DNA of 64,000 nt from Protopterus annectens (lineage: Eukaryota; Chordata; Ceratodontiformes; Protopteridae). This document shows positions 9,830-20,221 of this stretch, in pieces. Positions within the stretch are counted from its first letter, which is position 1, and every line of letters starts with the position of its first letter. The DNA is taken from contig NC_056733.1 of NCBI RefSeq assembly GCF_019279795.1, positions 1,998,438,079 to 1,998,502,078 on the forward strand, in the 5' to 3' direction. Both the position numbers and the translations under genes were made by a program. The notes under the pieces are model-generated. The model was given only the letters and a program-made list of their open reading frames with translations, did no database searches and was not told the origin of the DNA.

Positions 9830-11640
9830 AGGATTGGGTACCAGTGCTGGTGGGGTCAGTCTGGGGCAATCAGTATCATTTTTGGCTTCTCTTGTCTGAC
9901 CTTGAGGAGTACCTTGGGGAGGAGAGGCAGAGGAGGAAAGGCATATACTGTTAGGTTTTTCCAGCTGAAAGATAGAGCATCCACTTTCCATGCATGCTTG
10001 TCATAGGTTCTTGTGCAGAATCTCTGTAGTAGGCAATTGTGAGGGGAAGCAAATAGGTCTATGTCCGGGCATCCCCAGTTCCTTGTCATCATGCTGAAGA
10101 CTTGTGGATCCAATTTCCACTGGTGGGAATCCATTAGGTTTCTGCTTAATTCGTCTGCCAGAGTACTTATCCTTCCTGGCAGGAATTGTGCTTGCAGATG
10201 TACTTGGTAAGTCAATGCTGTGTCCCACAAGTTCATGGCTAGTCTGCAGAGGGGGTAGGAATGTGTGCCCCCTTGCTTGTTTATGTACCACATGACGGTA
10301 GTATTGTCCGTCTTTATCAGTAGTTGTCCTGGATGAAAAAGATCCTTGAAGGCTGTCAGGGCATTTTGAACTGCTAACATCTCTTTCTGATTGATATGTA
10401 GATGCATTTGACTTGCGGACCATGTGCACAGAACACATCTTCCTGCCATATGGGCCCCCCAGGCATAATCTGATGCATCTGTTGTCAATGTCTGCCTGGC
10501 TGTGGGTAAGGTGAATGGCTGTCCCGTGTTGTGGTGACAGGCTTTTGCCCACCAGCGAAACTCCTGTTGCAGGCAGGGAATGAGGGTAATTATTGTTTCC
10601 AGGCCGTGGCAATGTTGAGTCCAAACACTTTTTAAATACCATTGAAGTTTCCTCACATGCAGTCTTGCATATGGAATTAGCAGAATGCAGGGTGCCATGA
10701 AGCCCAAAGCCTGCAGAATTTTTCTTGCAGATAACTGGGTCTTTGTTGCCAACATTTTGAAATAAGTAGTCAGTTGTCTGTTTGTCTGGCGTGAGATAAG
10801 CCATCTGGGCAGTTGTATTTAAGCTTGCACCCAGGAATATTATCTCTTGAGAGGGTACGAGTTTTGATTTCTTTTCGTTTACGGTGTACCCTAGGCCTGC
10901 TAGTAATGTTTTTACAAATGCCAGATGCTGTAGTAGAATGTCCTTGTTCTCTGCTTGAATAAGGCAGTCGTCCAAGTAAGGATATATTTGAATTCCTCTT
11001 TGTCTGCAAAAAGCAATTACTGGTGCCAGGCATTTTGTGAAAACCCTGGGCACAGTAGATAAGCCAAAGGGCAGTGCAGAGAATTGGTAATGCATTGAGC
11101 CAGCTATAAATCGGAGGTATCCTCTGCATGAGTGTCTGATTGGGACATGCAGGTATGCCTCTTTTAGGTCTAAAGTCACAAGCCAAGCCTTATTGCCCAG
11201 CATGGGCAGAAGCTGCTGCAGAGTTAACATTCTGAATTTCGGAATATCCAGGAATGTGTTCAGGATAGACAGGTCCACTATTGGTCTCCAGGTTTTGTCC
11301 TTTTTGGGCACCAAGAATAGCCTTGAGTAAAATCCTAGTCCCTGCTCTGGCTGTGGTACTTGCTGAAAGGCTCTCATGTTCATGAGGGATGAAACTTGTT
11401 TTTGTGCCTCTGCCCATTGATTGCGTGGCAGGTCTGGCATACCATTTGGCCTTGGCAGGGTGTGAAAATGGATCCTGTAGCCCTGGGATACGATATTTAA
11501 GACCCATTTTTCCTGGGTGATCATGTGCCAATTTTGTGCAAAAAGTGCTAGTTTTCCCCCCAAAGGAGCTGCCAGAAGATAAGTGCTTGGTGCTGGCAGG
11601 GGAAGTCATTGAGACTGTTCCCTGTATGGTTGTGATTTTT
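9830..11640 (-). pseudogene. B reverse transcriptase, RNase H and Dam-like domain
   Basis: The RT is open from at least 11,563 to about 10,780: KLALFAQNWHMIT, FYSRLFLVPKKDKTW, LVTLDLKEAYLHVPI, FSALPFGLSTVPRVF, then the intact catalytic IYPYLDDCLIQ (about 10,990-10,955). A frameshift near 10,780 moves it to the frame 10,755-9,856, which holds the thumb and connection (HVRKLQWYLKS), RNase H with TTDASDYAWGAH, HINQKEMLAV, KTDNTTVMWY and TLADELSRN, and the Dam-like domain WGCPDIDLFASPHN, WKVDALSFSW and YAFPPLPLLPKVLLKV. Only this frameshift separates it from an intact polyprotein. The other frame is also open over much of the region. Confidence 0.85.
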
Positions 11641-11988
11641 CTTCTCCGCTTTTGGAGGTAGAAGCACCCCATTGTTTAGGCCTGTATGAGCCTTGGCGCT
11701 GTGATCTACCTCTGGGGCGTCTGTATCTGCCTCTTTGTGGCCTGTCTGACACTGGAAAGGACCAATTCTTTGCAGGCCAGTTCCTGCTAAATCTGGGAGG
11801 CTGTACCTGCAAGAAATCCTTGATTGTTTGCATAGATTTAGCTTTGTCCTCCATTTTCTTTAACACCTCTTCTGCTTTAACACCAAACAAGGTATCATGT
11901 TGTAATTGAGCATCTAATAATTTTGCTTTAACATGATCGGGCAGATTCTGTTTTTTTTTTTAACCAAGCATGTCTCCTAATGACAGAA
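11600..11988 (-). pseudogene. B gag, C-terminal part (below D)
   Basis: Gag continues from 20,222 after insertion D. It reads the RHAWLK and DHVKAKLLDAQL region (a poly-T run at about 11,950 disturbs the frame), then MFGVKAEEVLKKMEDKAKS, LQVQPPRFSRNWP and an Arg/Gly/Gln-rich tail to a stop at 11,606. The basic tail probably binds nucleic acid. The RT frame overlaps its end. Confidence 0.75.
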
Positions 11989-12506
11989 CAGTACAGTTTT
12001 GTACCTACCATAAATGTAGATGTCCGAACAGGATAGCATCTGCAGTCCTTACAAATGGGTTGTCCTGTCGTCAGGCAGCCCTTCGGTCGGCCGGATTCCA
12101 AAGTCTGGGTCTGACCTCGGCTGGTGTCGCACTTCACCCGACATCATAGCTGCACTTCTTCGGGTATAAAGGCATCAGCCGACGCCATTTTCCTCAGTGT
12201 TTCTTGCCCCAGATGCCAGTTGCCCTCCTGGATAGCTAAATTTTTGGATAAATGCCAATGTTTCCAAAAGGTAGAAGGCAAACACAAAAAATAAGCATGT
12301 ATGTACATATATACAAACAAATACACCATAAGAAATCCCCCCCAGCTAGCTATTAGGTGGGCAAATACCCTAGGAATACCACAGAGGGGAAGGAGGGTGG
12401 GTAATCCTGACTGCAGATGCTATCCTGTTCGGACATCTACATTTATGGTTGGTACAAAACTGTACTATTTCCTTCAAGGATGCATCTGCAGTCCTTACAA
12501 ATGGGT
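11989..12506 (-). repeat. D right ITR, spacer and ICR
   Basis: Right ITR 11,989-12,215 (TATA box GGGTATAAAGG at 12,162-12,172; the CRE-like site is degraded to CGACATCA), gene-free spacer, then ICR 12,408-12,506. The ICR joins the complement of the right terminus (GGACATCTACATTTATGG...CTGTACT) to that of the left terminus (TTCCTTCAAGGATGCATC...AATGGGTT). Confidence 0.85.
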
Positions 12507-12559
12507 TGAATACCATAGCCAAACTAGGGGAGGAGGAAGAAGAAATTATGGTGTAGTTA

Positions 12560-13700
12560 GGATCCCTTGCAAAACAGCAGTGGCAAACCCTGCTCGGGAT
12601 CTAGAGTATAGAGGTAAGTTATAATGCTTAGCAAATGTATGCACGGAGGTCCAAGTAGCAGCCTCTATAATGTCCTTGGTAGCCACTCCTCATAAGAAAG
12701 CTGTGGTAGTGGCTGTAGCCCTTGTAGAATGAGGCCTTATGTTCTGTGGAATTTGCTTTCCATGGTAGGAGTAACAGAATCTAATGCAATTTCCTATCCA
12801 CTTGGAGATTGTTTGGAAATTGCTTTTCCTTCCCTTCCTGTTGCATATGCTACCAGAAGCTGGTCAGTTTTTCTATTGCCCTTGGTTCTGTCCAGGTAGT
12901 AGCGCAACTGTCTATGTACATCCAAGGTATGCAGCAGTCTTTCCCCCCTGTTCTGTGGATTGGGGAAGAAGGTAGGTAGGTGGATTGCCTGGTTTAGAGA
13001 CACTCTGGATACCACCTTAGGCATAAATGTAGGATTAGTTCTCATGGACACTCTATCTTGATGGAAGATTAGGAAGGGCTGTACTGCCATTAAAGCCTGT
13101 AGTTCCGAAACCCTTCTTGCTGAAGTAATTGCCAGCAGGAAAGCAGTTTTCCAGGATAGGTGTTGAAGATGTGCTGTTGCTGCTGGTTCGAAAGGGGGGA
13201 GTGTCAATTTTTCTAGCACAAAGTTCAAGTCCCATGCTGGTAATGGTGGTTTCCTAGGAGGTTTTACATTCTTAATTCCTCTCAGAAACTGCCTGAGTAG
13301 AGGATGTGAAAAGACAGGGGGATCGAAGCTGTATTCTGCAGAAATAGCTGATGCATGTATCTTGATGGAGGAATAGGACAGGCCTGTATGGAGAAGCTCT
13401 GCCAAATACTCCAAGATGTTGGCAATGTCTACCTTTGACACATCTTTCCCCCTTTCAGTACTCCAAATGAGAAACCTTTTCCATTTTCCTGCGTAGTTCC
13501 TTCTTGTTGAAGGTCTGCAGGCCTCAAGGATAATGTCTTTAACCCTTTGGGATAAATCTGGGTTAGTTGCTCTTATGTAATGTTCCAGGCCGTCAGTTGC
13601 AGAGTTTTCAGGTTTGGATGCAGGATGTTGTAGTCGCTCTGAGTTAACATCAAAGGAATCAGGGGTAGTGTCCACGTTTTCCCCCGAGACATGCTCCTCA
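12560..13700 (-). pseudogene. D tyrosine recombinase and long overlapping upstream frame
   Basis: The YR proper starts near 13,545 (ACRPSTRRNYAGKWKRF) and reads through SARRVSEL to KAISKQ near 12,800, where a small deletion shifts the frame; the rest (HSTR box, a TGA after AFL, KHYNLPLYSRSRAGF) is in another frame to about 12,560. The YR frame is open without a stop from 15,376 to 12,794, 860 codons, running antiparallel to nothing but in a different frame over the whole RT-RH-MT gene. Such RT/YR overlap is known for DIRS-1; here part of the long frame also carries in-frame connection and RH pieces because of frameshifts in the RT gene. Confidence 0.75.
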
Positions 13701-15564
13701 GTAATGGATACCAATGTTGTCTTGGCCAATCTGGAGCTATCAGAATTATCCTTGGACGTTCCACTTTGATTTTCAGTAGTACCTTGTGCATCAAAGGAAG
13801 AGGTGGAAATGCATATGCTGTCAGGCCTTTCCAACTGAAGGACAGAGAGTCCACCTTCCAAGCAAGTGGGTGGTATGTCCTTGTGCAGAATTTCTTGAGC
13901 TGGTGATTGAGTGGGGATGCGAATAGGTCTATTTGTGGCAGTCCCCATTTCTTTGTGATGGCCTAGAAGATGTCCGGGTGTAGCATCCATTCGTGAGCAT
14001 CCGAGGTAGTTCTGCTTAGCATGTCTGCTAGGATGTTTTCTTTTCCTGGTACAAATATTGCCTGTAACTGAATGTTGTAACTCAGAGCCATATTCCATAG
14101 GTCCAGAGCCATTCGGCATAGAGGGTATGAATGAGTGCCTCCCTGTTTGTTGATGTACCACATGACTGTGGTGTTGTCTGTCCTTATCATCAATTGGCCT
14201 TCTTGGAGGAATGGTCTGAAATTCTGGATTGCTAGTTTTACTGCCAGCATTTCCTTTTGATTTATGTGCAGGTCCAGCTGATCTGGAGTCCATAAGCCTT
14301 GTATGCACTCGTCCAGCATGTGGGCCCCAACCGAGGTCTGAGGCGTCCGTTGTGATGGTTTGGCTTGGTTGAATGCTGTGGAAGGACAAACCTGGGTTTG
14401 ACTGGCATGCTTGAGCCCACCATAGGAACTCTTGTTTCAGGCATGGGATTAGTGGTATTTCGGTTTCTAAGCTGTGCCTGTGTTGAGACCATAAATTCTT
14501 TAGGTACCACTGTAGCTTTCTCATATGCAGTCTGGCATGGGGACCAGGATTATGCAGGATGCCATGAAGCCCAAGGCCTGCAGTACTTTCCTTGCTGTTA
14601 GTTTGTTCTGCTTTGTTAATGCCAAGAAGTAGAGAGGAAGTTGTTCTTGTTTTTCTGCAGTTAGGAATGCCATCTGTTTTACTGTGTCCAACTCTGCACC
14701 CAAGAAGGTTATTGTTTGGGACGGTATCAGTCTTGACTTTTTTAAATTGACTGTGTATCCCAGGGCTTGTAGTAAGCAAATGACTCTTTGTAAGTCTTGT
14801 GTCAGCTTGTTTTTGTTGTCCGCTTGTATCAGGCAGTCGTCCAGGTATGGATAAATTTGGATTCCCTGAAGCCTGCAGTGAGCGATTACTGATGCCAGGC
14901 ATTTCGTGAACACTCTGGGCGCAGTAGATAAGCCAAAGGGCAATGCTGAGAATTGATAATGCTCTGATCCTGCAAGAAATCTGAGGTATCTTCTGCAATT
15001 TGGTCGTATGGGGACGTGCAGGTATGCCTCCTTGAGATCTAGAGTTACCAGCCAATACTCCTTGCCCAGCATGGGTAGAAGTTGCTGTAGGGTCAGCATT
15101 TTGAATTTTGGAACAATGATGAATGTGTTTAAAGCGGACAGGTCGAGAATAGGCCTCCAATTTTTCTCTTTTCTTGGTACCAGGAAGAGTCTGGAGTAAA
15201 ATCCCTTGCCTTGTTCTGTAGGTGGTACCCTTTCCACAGCTCTCATCTTTGCTAATTGAGCTATTTGTTTTAGAGCTTCTGTTTTTTGATTTGGTGGTAG
15301 GTTTGGCATTCCTCTTTTTACTGGTAAAGTGTGGAAATGAAACCTGTAGCATTGGTCTATAGTTTGCAAAATCCACTTGTCTCTTGTGATATAGTGCCAG
15401 TTTTTTGAGAATAAGGCTAACTTTCCGCCTAAGAGTGCTGCTATTTGTTCCCTGGTAGACGGAGTCAGAGCCAAGTCACTGTGATTGTCCTGTTGCAGTG
15501 GTCGTGGTAGTGTCTGTGCCTCGTTGGTTGTTGCCTTGCCACTGGCGTCCCCTGTAGGCACCAC
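13573..15564 (-). pseudogene. D reverse transcriptase, RNase H and Dam-like domain
   Basis: The RT is intact for 347 codons (15,564-14,521): KLALFSKNWHYIT, FYSRLFLVPRKEKNW, LVTLDLKEAYLHVPI, FSALPFGLSTAPRVF and the catalytic IYPYLDDCLIQ at about 14,855-14,825. A one-base loss near 14,535 shifts the connection domain into the next frame (MRKLQWYLKNLW). RNase H resumes at 14,319 (HINQKEMLAV, RTDNTTVMWYINKQGG, ILADMLSR). A stop near 13,963 precedes the Dam-like domain (WGLPQIDLFASPLN, WKVDSLSFSWKG, YAFPPLPLMHKVLLKI). Two frameshifts and one stop in all. It overlaps the end of gag by about 90 bases. Confidence 0.85.
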
Positions 15565-15935
15565 CTCTGGATTGATTTCTGCCTCTTGAACGCCTATTCC
15601 TGCCTCTCTGAGTTTTAGAGGAGTCTGGAAAGGACCAATTTTTGGAAGGCCAGTTCCTGCTAAACCTTGGGGGCTGAACCTGTAAGAAATCTTTCACTGT
15701 TTGTACAGATTTTGCCTTCTCTTCCATTTTCTTCAGTACCTGTTGGGCAGGAGATCCAAATAGACTGACCTTATCCATAGGAGCATATGAAGAGACTTTA
15801 AGGGACTTTAAACTTTTTATCAGGAATTTGTCTTTAAAGATCTTTTTTAAAGATGCAGGTACATCATTGAATAATACTGCTTTTAAGACACCTAGTACAT
15901 TTATTCCTCCCATACATCCTTTGGTTGCTGCTTAC
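15476..15935 (-). pseudogene. D gag, C-terminal part (below E)
   Basis: Continues the gag interrupted by E. Reads GVLKAVLFNDVPASLKKIF, FGSPAQQVLKKMEEKAKS, LQVQPPRFSRNWP and an RG-rich tail (RGRNRRSRGRN) with a Thr/Gln-rich end, stop at 15,476. The tail is probably the nucleic-acid-binding end. Open in one frame. Confidence 0.75.
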
Positions 15936-15939
15936 AGCA

Positions 15940-18008
15940 AGTTGGTGGAAGATGACATTTATAGGATGGACAAGATAGACAATATAGGTAGGAAGAAGAA
16001 ATACAATCTTAACTTCCAACAACGAGAAGCTCTACACTCCCTTCGCAATAATTGTAATATTGTCATTCGACCTGCTGACAAAGGTGGTGGAGTTGTAGTT
16101 TTTGACATAGATAGGTACAATCATGACAGGTTACAAATGTTGGCTGATGATAGATTTTATATATCCATCACTAATAGTAGAGTAGACACTATCATTCATA
16201 CAATACAGTCTACACTTTTTGGACTCCTCAGCAATGGGGCTATTGACAACACTTTATTTGACTATTTTTATGTCACACATCCCCTGATACCCAGCATTCA
16301 GGGTCTCCCCAAGGTTCACAAAGATCTACAGCATCCTCCATTGAGACCTATAGTTGCAGGCAGGGGGTGGTCGACTGAACCTCTATCACTCTTTGTTGAA
16401 GCTCAACTTAGACCCTTAGTTGATGCCAATTGCTTTATTCTCAGAGACACCAAACAGTTTTTGCTTGATCTGTATCAGTATGTCAACCTTTGTTCCGATG
16501 TTGATAATCTTCTATGGGTAACAATGGACGTCCAGTCCTTGTTTACCGTCATACCCAATGTGGAGGGCAAGGAGATGATTGGTGCTTATATGAGGAGATC
16601 TACTACTCCCCTGGACCATGACGTCGATCTAATCCTTTTATTATTGGGGATCATTTTGGATTCCAACCTTTTTTGTTTTCAAGAGGAGATCTTCTTACAG
16701 CGAGATGGCGTAGCTATGGGCACTTCTTGTGCCAATAGCTACGCCAACTTAGTCATGGCAGAATGGGAGCACCGTCACCTATTTCAGAATTAATTATTTA
16801 AGGAGTTCGCACCCTTCTATAGGCGTTTTGTGGATGATCTTTTTTTCGTCTGGAGGGGCACATCGGTACAATTAGAGTGTTTTTTTACACAGATCAACAA
16901 TTCCAGCACATTCCTGAACTTCACCATGGAATGGTCGAACACTACCATTCCCTTCTTGGACGTTTATGTTTACAAACTACCTGGTGGGATTGTCAACACA
17001 GGTGTATATCGTAAGACCAGCTACAGGAACACTTTGTTACATCGTTCCAGTATGCACCCGGGCTTTGTCTATAACAACATTGTGAAAGGACAGTCCATGC
17101 GGGTGTCTAGATACACACCTGAAGACTTTTCTCTGGACACGGAATTGGAAGATCTTGGCATGAAGTTTATGGAACGTGGATATAGCAATTTGGACATCAC
17201 TAGAGGGATGGAGGATATTCATAGCCTTAGGGAGAACAGAGCAAAGCCCTATTTCTCTGAAGGGGCAATAGAATTACACACAGCTGACATGGGACATAAT
17301 CACACTAAGAATGGTTTTCATACAGACAATAACATTATCTTTCCCATTTATTATACTAGAGATATTGGAGCAGTCAAAGATATTTTTTCCAAGCACTGGC
17401 ATGTTCTGTCAGTAGATCCCACTATTAAGGGTCTCACAGGTGAACGACCAAAGTTTGTCTATCGAAACAAAAAGAATCTTAAGAGTTTGCTTTGCTATCC
17501 AAGAGAACATCATATCCCCTCTACCACACTAGGGCCTTATATGGCACCTTGTGATAAGTGCAATTTCTGTTCATATATACAGACGGATCTTATATTTGTC
17601 TACCCGTATGGATCTGGCACATACCACATCCGGACGAAGGGCAGCTGTATGTCCAAAGATGTGGTTTACCTTGCTTCCTGTACATCATGTCCAGCCTACT
17701 ATGTAGGCAAGACGAACCGGACATTGAGAGACAGGATCCGAGAGCATGCATACCATACGAGGAAGGGCAACTTACATAATGCTTTGGCCAAGCATACTAG
17801 TGAGAAAGGTGTAGCACACCAGTTCAAATTCAGGATACTGGAACAGATTTCTAAAACACATAGGAGAGGAGACATTAGCAATTATACTGAGACCAGGGAA
17901 ATACATTGGATTATTAAATTTAGGGCTGATGTAACACCAGGATTGAATGGGAAAGTTCCCCTACGCCCATTATTGAAATCCAGGAGGTTAGGGAATAAGA
18001 GATGTTAG
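15940..18008 (+). pseudogene. Penelope-like RT with GIY-YIG endonuclease, one stop codon
   Basis: Self-priming reverse transcriptase fused to a GIY-YIG nuclease. The N-terminal part has NLNFQQREALHSLRNN and VIRPADKGGGVVVFD, the family-typical RT entry motif (about 16,000-16,110); then GLPKVHK, RPIVAG, WVTMDVQSLFTVIP, DGVAMGTSCANSYANL (about 16,700-16,750). A TAA at about 16,791 interrupts the frame, which resumes unchanged with RRFVDDLFFVW, the catalytic FVDD (about 16,824-16,850). The linker has a CDKCNFC zinc-type motif (about 17,550). The nuclease reads VVYLASCTSCPAYYVGKTNR then RDRIREH (about 17,660-17,750), the YVG variant of GIY-YIG seen in Penelope elements. Stop at 18,008. Otherwise full-length (about 690 codons), so a single nonsense mutation disables it. 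Confidence 0.9.
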
Positions 18009-18270
18009 TATGCATATATCATTGCACTACATTTATTTGATTTTTGCCCATTTTTACTATTTTTTATGTTCTTATTGCTATTATAATCATGAACATTCAT
18101 ATGGCTTTGATATGATATATATTTTTTTATTATTTATAGTGATATGAACACTATGTTATTTTATTGTGTTTTTAATGTGTCTTTAAATGACTTCTGTATC
18201 TTTAAGAAGTTTCTGGGATTTTGGCGCCTTTTTGTGTATTTAAAATAGTGACTTTCAATGCTTTATGTTA

Positions 18271-18312
18271 TAAGGTCTGATGAAGCTATTGCGAAAGCGC
18301 TAACCTATTTAT
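18271..18312 (+). ncRNA. Possible hammerhead ribozyme core in E tail
   Basis: CTGATGA (18,277-18,283), then AGCTATTGC, then GAAA (18,293-18,296), GCGC and TAACC. AGGT before the core can pair with ACCT after it (stem I), GC/GC can close stem II round TATT, and A-GCGC-T makes a minimal stem III. This matches the minimal type I hammerheads reported in Penelope-like elements, but stem II has one extra A, so cleavage is doubtful. Confidence 0.4.
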
Positions 18313-18519
18313 ACCAAATAAACCTGTCTTTTACTACGTTCTGCCTATTATTGGATAGTCAGCCTTTATCAGCTATTGGGCTTGGAAGGTCTTTGTATTT
18401 GAATTTTTTGAACCCTTCATTGCATTGCTCAGCGGTAATTGACTTTATTATTTTTCATTTTCGTATCCTTATTTATCCGCTGAGCATTAACTCCGCTGGG
18501 CTTGTTATTTTTTGAACAT

Positions 18520-19913
18520 TTTAAGGAATGGTTACTAACCTGCTGAATGTTATTCACCATTTCTAAAACATATTTCTTATCTAAAGAATCATCACAGGAC
18601 AGTTTCTTAGTTAACTGATCAAGCATAAACTCTTGGTATTGGATCATATGAAACTGACAGTTCAAAGCTCTAGCTGAGAGAGTAGCAGAGGTGTATACTT
18701 TTTTACCCCATCTCTCCAAGGACCTGGATTCCCTTTCAGAAGGGAGAGGGTTTTTTGCTGAGGTCGAATCTACTGCCTTAGGCCCCTGGGAGATAGTCTC
18801 AGGATCTGCAAAAGGAGCCTTGTATAAATGGTGATGAGTGTCCGGGACCCTGTAGAACCTATCGGGCTTAGCAGGGGCTGGAGGTAAAGTATCAGGAGCA
18901 GTGCAAGCATCATTAAATGCATCATCCACAACAGGAAGAACTGGAGGTATAGCTAAAGGCCTATGTTGCGGTAAGTGTAAAAAGGTCCTAAGCCTTTTTC
19001 TTGAATCTGAGAAATCTTGTCCCTGCCATTGGAATTGCTCTCTCATGGCATGTAATGTTTCCCCAAAGGAAAATTCCTCTGGTGGAGAGGCAGAAGGGAT
19101 TGATTCTTCAGCATCGGAATCTTCATAAGTAGAAAAAGGAGCCTCTGGATGGTCTGTATTGTCTGTATCATCAGAAGAGTCATCTGAGGACACTGGCTCA
19201 GGGGGCTCTGCTCTAGGTCTCTTTTCTGGAGGTTGAGAGGCCCTGTCTGGGTGAGATTGGGATCCCCTTATTAAAGAGATGAGATCCTCTGCCAGAGTAA
19301 GCATTTGGGAACTGGAACTGGGCCTGTGAGAGGAGGGCTTAACAGGCACAGACTTAGAAGTTTTGGCTGCTTTAGCCCTGGCAAAGGCCTTTATTGACAT
19401 GGCTGCAGGAGGCCTAGCAGCACCACGTGCTGGGGTAGAAACATCCAAAGGGATGGTGTCCGATAATTCTTGTGAAACCACAGTAGTAGGTAAAACTTCA
19501 GAGGCCGATTCAACTAGGGTAGATGGGGCCTCGGTAGTAGTCATGGATTCGGCTGAAGATTGAACCGTTTGCTCGGTTTCGGCCGAAACCGAGACAGTCG
19601 CGGTTTGCTTAACCGTGGTTTTGGCCGAAACCGCGGACCGCGAGTGTCGGTCCTTTTCTTTGCGTTTCTTAACAATTTGAGTAGTCTGAGGATCCGACGG
19701 CATTATGTACGCAAAATCTGAGCCGAAAAACTGTTCAGCAAACTGCGACCGACGCCTAAGCGTTCGTCGGTTGAAAGAAGCACAAGCTAAACAAGCTGCT
19801 ACGTCGTGGTCTGGGCCTAAACAAGGTAAGCAGTAAGAGTGGAAATCTTTATGAGGTATTCGTTTCCCACAAGTTAAACAGTTATTCACTTTTTCTGACA
19901 TCGGCTGAGGCAA
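18520..19913 (-). pseudogene. D gag, N-terminal part (above E)
   Basis: Gag open from the ATG at 19,901 (MSEKVNNCLTCGK; four codons extend it upstream) to the E insertion. An N-terminal Cys/His cluster: CLTC, HKDFH, CLPCLGPDH, CLAC, probably zinc-binding. Then a Ser/Thr/Pro-rich low-complexity stretch, a predicted helix (MLTLAEDLISLIRG), an acidic Ser/Asp tract (SSDDSSDDTDN), PSASPPEEFSFGETLHAMRE, and the WGKKVYTSATLSARALNCQFHM core. About 460 codons with no internal stop, so this half was intact when E inserted. Confidence 0.85.
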
Positions 19914-20067
19914 GAAAGAGTCCCCAACGGGGTACTTAGCTTTTTAGAAGTCTTCGAAGTAGTATTCGGTAGTAGTAATCTCTGGATCTGACCGACCAGC
20001 ACTTGCTAACAGCTTCTGCTTCGGGCGCCACGCGGCAAGAAAGACTGAGGAAAATGGCGTTGGCTGA

Positions 20068-20104
20068 TACCTTTATACCCGAAGAAGTGCAGCTATGACG
20101 TCGG
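20068..20104 (-). promoter_or_regulatory. TATA box, D left ITR (gag-RT promoter)
   Basis: On the minus strand GGTATAAAGG (20,071-20,080) lies about 17 bases downstream of a near-perfect TGACGT site (20,097-20,104). The gag ATG follows about 170 bases further on. Likely core promoter of D. Confidence 0.55.
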
Positions 20105-20221
20105 GTGAAGTGCGACACCAGCCGAGGCCAGACCCAGACTTTGGAATCCGGCCGACCGAAGGGCTGCCTGACGACAGGACAACCCATTTGTAAGGACTGC
20201 AGATGCATCCTTGAAGGACAT

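Larger units (their letters stand above)
15940..18515 (+). mobile_element. Penelope-like element E
   Basis: The only clearly recognised element of another class inside the nest, and on the opposite strand to the DIRS copies. It splits the gag of D: gag homology stops near 18,520 (QVSNHSLKC) and resumes near 15,935. The exact ends are uncertain by about 20 bases, because an antisense frame of gag runs into the element. The 5-prime end is probably truncated, as usual for this class. The coding part is at about 15,940-18,008; an AT-rich 3-prime tail to 18,515 holds a hammerhead-like motif. Confidence 0.85.
11989..20221 (-). mobile_element. DIRS copy D, hosts Penelope-like element E
   Basis: Inserted into the gag of B at AGAA^CTGA (a spare C at the low junction makes the exact base ambiguous). 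ITRs match over GTCAGGCAGCCCTTCGGTCG and further, inverted at 12,070-12,090 and 20,153-20,175. The low end starts CAGTACAGTTTTGTACC; the high end finishes TTGAAGGACAT, matched by TTCCTTCAAGGATGCATC in its ICR. Its termini differ from the other young copies (CCGAACAGGATAGC rather than TCGAGTG), so it is a distinct subfamily. Gag is split by E. Confidence 0.9.

Noticed and set aside
12794-15376. A novel 860-residue protein
   Set aside because: Most of it is the alternative frame over RT-RH-MT; only the last part is a recognised YR. Kept as a finding, not as a separate gene.
15476-15940. Penelope-like ORF starting at 15,828
   Set aside because: The first 35 or so codons are antisense to D gag; the element begins near 15,940.
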